13,695 nucleotides of DNA, taken from the NCBI GenBank assembly GCA_015661645.1, contig DQVR01000069.1, positions 1 to 13,695 on the forward strand. The letters are read 5' to 3'. How positions within the stretch are numbered: position 1 is the stretch's first letter; every line of letters begins with the position of its first letter. The DNA comes from Pyrodictium delaneyi (GTDB lineage Archaea; Thermoproteota; Thermoprotei_A; Sulfolobales; Pyrodictiaceae). Below the pieces are notes generated by a model that searched no databases, had not been told where the DNA came from, and worked only from the letters and a program-made list of their open reading frames with translations. This document shows, one piece after another, positions 13,580 to 13,695 of this stretch. A program made the position numbers and the translations under genes.

Positions 13580-13695
13580 TTGCCAAGGGTAAAGTACAAG
13601 CGGGACCGGAGGCTAGAGGAGGCTATCCGCATGCTAGTAGAGGCTATAGGGCTAGACTACATTGATACTACTAGAGTCTACGCTGCCTGGAGCAC
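13580..13695 (+). CDS. N-terminal fragment, possibly archaeal putative metallopeptidase family
   Basis: The window ends inside this gene; 38 codons are visible from TTG 13580. The peptide starts with a basic strand (RVKYKRDRRLEE), a helix (AIRMLVEAIG) and then LDYIDTTRVYAAWS. From memory this resembles the start of an archaeal family annotated as putative metallopeptidase (COG4900-like), whose members begin with a similar helix and a YIDxxRV strand; the metal-binding part would lie outside the window, so the assignment is weak. The start is uncertain: GTG 13526 is in frame and would add 18 residues, but the TTG has a ggtgcgg-like signal about 9 bases upstream and fits the family start better. 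The 140 bases before it hold the T-run and inverted repeat and no other gene. Confidence 0.45.
   Translation, partial: MPRVKYKRDRRLEEAIRMLVEAIGLDYIDTTRVYAAWS

Overview
The window looks like chromosomal DNA of a hyperthermophilic crenarchaeon, most likely of the Desulfurococcales/Pyrodictiaceae type. This is inferred from gene content and style: an archaeal TmcA with fused helicase and GNAT domains, Taw3, an M42 (TET-type) aminopeptidase, a PhoH ATPase with C-terminal KH modules, a Mut7-C RNase and many stand-alone CBS proteins. Codon use favours ATA, AGG and CTA, GTG/TTG starts occur, and promoters are TATA-like with short or absent leaders. No sequence search could be run, so the taxonomic placement is tentative. 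I see no tRNA, rRNA, CRISPR array, transposase or phage gene.

Left part (1-4664): on the minus strand, a 3'-truncated acyl-CoA carboxylase carboxyltransferase gene (pccB-like) lies behind an M42 metallopeptidase gene, probably in one transcript. Divergent from them across about 46 bp is tmcA, encoding the tRNA/rRNA cytidine acetyltransferase.

Middle (4665-6940): a plus-strand gene for a small, Cys-containing, single-pass surface protein of unknown family has its own TATA box on the tmcA stop codon. Its 3' end overlaps tail-to-tail by 89 bp with a minus-strand VTT/DedA-like membrane protein gene. A 293-bp non-coding stretch with strong inverted repeats follows, then a Mut7-C RNase gene with a zinc ribbon.

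Core (7091-11449): five consecutive minus-strand genes encode proteins made almost only of CBS domains (2+4+4+4+4 = 18 motifs in 4.4 kb), with no fused effector. In the order of transcription I call them CBS-A to CBS-E. The Gly-h-h-Thr/Ser-x-x-Asp nucleotide-binding motif is kept in 9 of 18 repeats, with a different pattern of loss in each protein: complete in A and C, absent in B, half in D, and Asp-to-Glu in three of four repeats of E. The genes seem to form several transcripts: leaderless-type promoters before A and B, a long leader before C, and a T-run before D. A large hairpin followed by a T-rich tract closes the cluster at the stop codon of E. This is the most unusual part of the window.

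Right part (11509-13695): taw3 (wybutosine-type tRNA modification, minus strand) is divergent from a plus-strand gene for a PhoH-like ATPase with two KH-like modules and a poly-arginine tail. After a T-run terminator and a short perfect inverted repeat, the window ends in the first codons of a further plus-strand gene, possibly of an archaeal putative metallopeptidase family.

Together the genes suggest core housekeeping functions (tRNA and RNA modification and processing, peptide turnover, acyl-CoA carboxylation, membrane proteins) around a CBS sensor cluster whose targets are not visible here.
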